A DNA stretch of 64,000 nucleotides from JACKBK01 sp963707275 (lineage in GTDB: Bacteria; Chloroflexota; Anaerolineae; JAAEKA01): contig CAVPPH010000002.1 of NCBI GenBank assembly GCA_963707275.1, positions 1 to 64,000 of the forward strand, read 5' to 3'. The notes beneath the pieces were generated by a model. It worked only from the letters and a program-made list of their open reading frames with translations. It did no database searches and was not told where the DNA came from. Positions within the stretch are counted from its first letter, which is position 1. Every line of letters begins with the position of its first letter. This document shows, piece by piece, positions 61,558 to 64,000 of this stretch. The translations under genes and the position numbers were made by a program.

Positions 61558-63806
61558 GAAACAGTCTCCAGCAGCTCTGGCCAGCGCCGGTGCGCGTCGA
61601 CGATGGCCCACGAGGCGGCTTGGCCAAGGCCGCAGATGCTGGTGTCGGTCATCACCTGCCCCAGTTCCAGGAGCGTCGCGGCGTCGGTTTCGCGGGTATC
61701 TCCGGCGGCGATGCGGCGCAGTATCTCCGCCTGGCGCTGGGTGCCCATCTGGCAGGGGTAGCACTTGCCGCAGCTTTCGTGGGCGAAGAAGGCGCCGATG
61801 CGCGCCAGCACGTCGCGCAGATCCACCGTGTCGTCGAAGACCATCACCGTTCCCGCACCCACGGTGCCACCGACCTTCTTGAAGTGCTCGAAGGTCAGCG
61901 GGGTGTCCAGGTGTTCGGCGGTCAGGAAGGTGCCGGCCGCGCCGCCGGTCAGAATTGCCTGCACGCGCCGCCCTGCCTGCAGCCCACCGGCCATGTCGTA
62001 GATCAGATGGCGCAGCGGCACGCCGAAGGGCACTTCGTAGACTCCCGGCCGCGCCACCGAGCCGCTGACGGCGAACAGCTTGGTGCCGGCCGACTTCGGC
62101 GTGCCCAGCGCGCTGTACCAGCGCGGCCCGTGCATGATGATCGACGGTACTTTGGCCAGCGTCTCGACGTTGTTGATGACGGTCGGTCGCTCCCACAGAC
62201 CGGCAGTGGTCGGAAAAGGCGGGCGCAGCCGGGGGAAGCCGCGCTTGCCCTCGATGCTCTCCATCAGCGCGGTCTCTTCGCCGCAGACGTAGGCGCCCGC
62301 ACCGCGGCGCACTTCGATGTGCAGATTCCTGCCGCTGCCCTGGATGTCGTCGCCCAGCCAGCCGGCCTCTTGGAGGCAGCGCACGGCGTTGCTGAATCGT
62401 TCGTAGCCGCGCCGGTGCTCGCCGCGCACGTAGATGAAACCGCGCTCGGCCTCGACGGCGTAGCAGGCCAGCATCAGCCCCTCGACGATCCGGAAGGGGT
62501 CGCCGTCCATCAGCACCCGGTCTTTGAACGCGCCCGGCTCGCTCTCGTCGGCGTTGCAGATGACGTAGCGCGGCTTGGGGTTGTCCGCGGCGAACTGCCA
62601 CTTCAGGCCGGTGGAAAAGGCTGCGCCGCCGCGGCCCACCAGCTTGCTGTCCTTGACATCCTGCATGACCTGCGCGGGAGTCATGCCGTGCAGCGCCTTG
62701 CGCATCGCCGCCAGACCGCCCTGCGCTCGATACTCTTCCAGGCTGGTCGCGTCGACGATGCCGACGTTGGAGAGGGCCAGTTTCACCAGGCCGCCGACGC
62801 GCAGTTTGGGGATGACCGGCGGGCCGTCCAGCAGCATCTGCGGCGCGGCCGGGTCGCTGGGCGCGTAGCGCGCCTGGTTGACCAGCACAGCCGGCGCGCG
62901 GTCGCACAGTCCCAGGCAGCGCACGGCTTCGACGGTGGTGCGACCGTCGGCGGTGGTCTCGCCGGGCTGGATGTTCAGGTGCTGGCACAGACCGGCCAGC
63001 AGCGCATCCGCGCCGGCGACGCCGCACGGCGCGTCCTGGCAGACGCGGATGATCTTGCGCCCCACCGGCTCGGTGTAGAACATCTCGTAGAACTCGGTGA
63101 CGCCGTAGACCTCAGCTTGTGGGATGTTCAGTGCTGCGGCGATGCGCTCGACTACCGGCCGCGGCAGCCAGCCGCCAAAGATGGCCTGCGCGTCGTGGAG
63201 AATCTCAAGGAGGTAGGAGCGCTGGGGGAGGGAGTCGCGTGGTGGTGAAGACTCACCCTCACCCCCAACCCCATTCCCAGACGGGAGAGGGGAGCCAAAC
63301 TCTGACCCCCTCTCCCTCTGAGGGAGAGGGGTGGGGTGAGGGTGAGCCGCACTCTTACGGCTTATATACTTCTCCAGCACAGCCTCCAGAGCGGCGAACT
63401 GGGGATCGACACCGCCCAGATCGGACCAGCGCGCTTCGGCCCAGCTTCGCAGCTCCGGCAAATCCCAGGCGAATTCGGAGCGCAGGCTGACGCGGTACTT
63501 GCGTTGCCAGTCCAGATCGGCCAATGCGTCGCCGCTGAAATCGGCGTCGTCTTTGAGGCGGACGAAACGAAACAGGTTGTAGCGTGTGACCAGATCGCGA
63601 CGCGGCGCAAGGTTGGCGGCGTCCAGACCGGGGATGTCCGCCGCGGCTGCCAGCCCCTGCTCTACCCAGTGATCGGAGCGCACGAAACCGGTGCTGGCAC
63701 ATGCGTCTGCAAAGACGTTCAGCCAGAACAGTGCGGCCCGATCCAGCGCGCCGCTGCGCAGGTCGGTTTCAAGGCGGGCGAGTTGGATGGCAAGTTCGGG
63801 GTGCAT
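61554..63806 (-). CDS. Fused NuoE-NuoF-type NADH dehydrogenase/diaphorase with in-frame repeat and extra N-terminal domain
   Basis: Intact, 750 residues. Residues 1-145 are a helical domain I do not recognise. A Pro/Arg/Gly-rich insert (about 155-190, from the repeat at 63252-63346) precedes the NuoE-like domain: LLEILHDAQAIFGGWLPRPV, VYGVTEFYEMFYTEPVGRKI and the [2Fe-2S] Cys in VCQDAPCG and CLGLCD. The NuoF domain has GRGGAAFSTGLKWQFAADNP (FMN/NADH), CNADESEPGAFKDRVLMDGD, EVRRGAGAYVCGEETALMES and the [4Fe-4S] set ESCGKCYPCQMG with TSICGLG. The order resembles HoxF-type diaphorase subunits. No other complex I or hydrogenase subunit is present. ATG at 63806, with AGGA upstream; a TTG at 63827 is an alternative. 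Confidence 0.9.
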   Translation of the reverse strand: MHPELAIQLARLETDLRSGALDRAALFWLNVFADACASTGFVRSDHWVEQGLAAAADIPGLDAANLAPRRDLVTRYNLFRFVRLKDDADFSGDALADLDWQRKYRVSLRSEFAWDLPELRSWAEARWSDLGGVDPQFAALEAVLEKYISRKSAAHPHPTPLPQRERGSEFGSPLPSGNGVGGEGESSPPRDSLPQRSYLLEILHDAQAIFGGWLPRPVVERIAAALNIPQAEVYGVTEFYEMFYTEPVGRKIIRVCQDAPCGVAGADALLAGLCQHLNIQPGETTADGRTTVEAVRCLGLCDRAPAVLVNQARYAPSDPAAPQMLLDGPPVIPKLRVGGLVKLALSNVGIVDATSLEEYRAQGGLAAMRKALHGMTPAQVMQDVKDSKLVGRGGAAFSTGLKWQFAADNPKPRYVICNADESEPGAFKDRVLMDGDPFRIVEGLMLACYAVEAERGFIYVRGEHRRGYERFSNAVRCLQEAGWLGDDIQGSGRNLHIEVRRGAGAYVCGEETALMESIEGKRGFPRLRPPFPTTAGLWERPTVINNVETLAKVPSIIMHGPRWYSALGTPKSAGTKLFAVSGSVARPGVYEVPFGVPLRHLIYDMAGGLQAGRRVQAILTGGAAGTFLTAEHLDTPLTFEHFKKVGGTVGAGTVMVFDDTVDLRDVLARIGAFFAHESCGKCYPCQMGTQRQAEILRRIAAGDTRETDAATLLELGQVMTDTSICGLGQAASWAIVDAHRRWPELLETVS
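63252..63346. repeat. Palindromic repeat (CTCACCC.../PLPQRERG type) inside the NuoEF gene
   Basis: Outer arms CTCACCCTCACCCC (63252-63265) and GGGGTGAGGGTGAG (63333-63346) enclose an inner palindrome, CCCTCTCCCT (63308-63317) with AGGGAGAGGG (63321-63330). On the minus strand it reads in frame as HPHPTPLPQRERG and SPLPSGNGVGGEGE, a well-known bacterial interspersed repeat translation. Confidence 0.85.
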
Positions 63807-63980
63807 GGCAGGTTCCTGATTGATCAAACGCTGGTGGGAGGAATGTCAAGCTATTGTAGCGGCCCGCGGGAATGCTGTCAATTGGAGTCAGTACAGGCCG
63901 CTTGGCTGGCAGGCGCAGACGCGGGTATAATCGGAGCACCGGCTTTCTGCTGCTGGTCTTTCAAGAAGGTCGCGCATTTC

Positions 63981-64000
63981 ATGTCAATCTACGATCTCAA
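63981..64000 (+). CDS. Possible start of a gene running off the right end
   Basis: ATG followed by codons for SIYDL, with GAAGG about eleven bases upstream. It is divergent from the NuoEF gene. The gap 63807-63980 includes a -10-like TATAAT (63926-63931). Only six codons are visible, so no product can be named. Confidence 0.35.

Noticed and set aside
60853..63027. Long frame joining the HAD gene upstream into the NuoEF region
   Set aside because: The upstream part is Arg/Ala/Gly-rich shadow of nuoEF; HAD similarity begins at the GTG at 61557, which overlaps the nuoEF stop.

Overview
The window looks like a GC-rich chromosomal segment of a Chloroflexota bacterium, probably from the Anaerolineae/Caldilineae side. 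This is an inference from several signs: Thr/Pro-rich secreted lipoproteins, a recurring FLPL-type motif in exported proteins, a CSLREA-domain beta-helix protein, a luciferase-like (F420-type) oxidoreductase, group-4 glycosyltransferases, and small palindromic or simple repeats set in frame inside genes. I saw no rRNA, tRNA, CRISPR array, transposase or phage gene. Roughly two thirds of the protein genes can only be read through by changing frame once or several times, although the peptides on both sides clearly belong to one family. Many are housekeeping genes (lon, galE, tyrA, an Lrp regulator), so I read most breaks as one-base sequencing or assembly indels and annotate each gene over its full inferred span. 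Region 1 (1-14.6 kb): a DUF4143 ATPase behind a striking interlocked inverted repeat; a DUF1778/GNAT toxin-antitoxin pair; two DinB-fold proteins; a PLP aminotransferase; then a leftward aromatic-metabolism group (Lrp regulator, second aminotransferase, nitroreductase, 4-hydroxyphenylpyruvate dioxygenase, flavin reductase); a membrane/YtxH pair; a rhodanese lipoprotein; a glycosyltransferase; and an SPFH membrane protein. Region 2 (14.8-30.2 kb): two more glycosyltransferases and a Lon-type protease, divergent from a small PD-(D/E)XK-like protein translationally coupled to hypoxanthine phosphoribosyltransferase; a luciferase-like oxidoreductase; a UPF0175/PIN toxin-antitoxin pair; psuG; a glycosyltransferase; galE; and two glycoside hydrolases. 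Region 3 (30.3-42.1 kb): a site-2 protease homologue, an HD-domain protein and prephenate dehydrogenase face a cytochrome c lipoprotein and a single-chain molybdenum hydroxylase; then a large secreted ExeM-type nuclease and an M29 aminopeptidase. Region 4 (42.6-54.5 kb): a cell-surface block with a two-repeat secreted protein, a PfkB sugar kinase, an SH3/beta-propeller lipoprotein, a GT-C membrane glycosyltransferase coupled to a secreted FxLYD-like protein, and a DNRLRE protein running into a 1300-residue CSLREA beta-helix protein with a dockerin-like end. Region 5 (54.7-64 kb): a Tm-1-like/PEP-hydrolase-like pair, a membrane-anchored glutaredoxin-like protein, an alpha/alpha-toroid protein, RarD and a GNAT, and a fused NuoE-NuoF protein coupled to a HAD phosphatase. 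The most unusual feature is not one operon. It is the set of palindromic and simple repeats that sit in frame inside conserved genes (three glycosyltransferases, psuG, nuoEF, probably the lon tail) and recur between genes as terminators or spacers. In two paralogous glycosyltransferases the same repeat lies at the same structural position.
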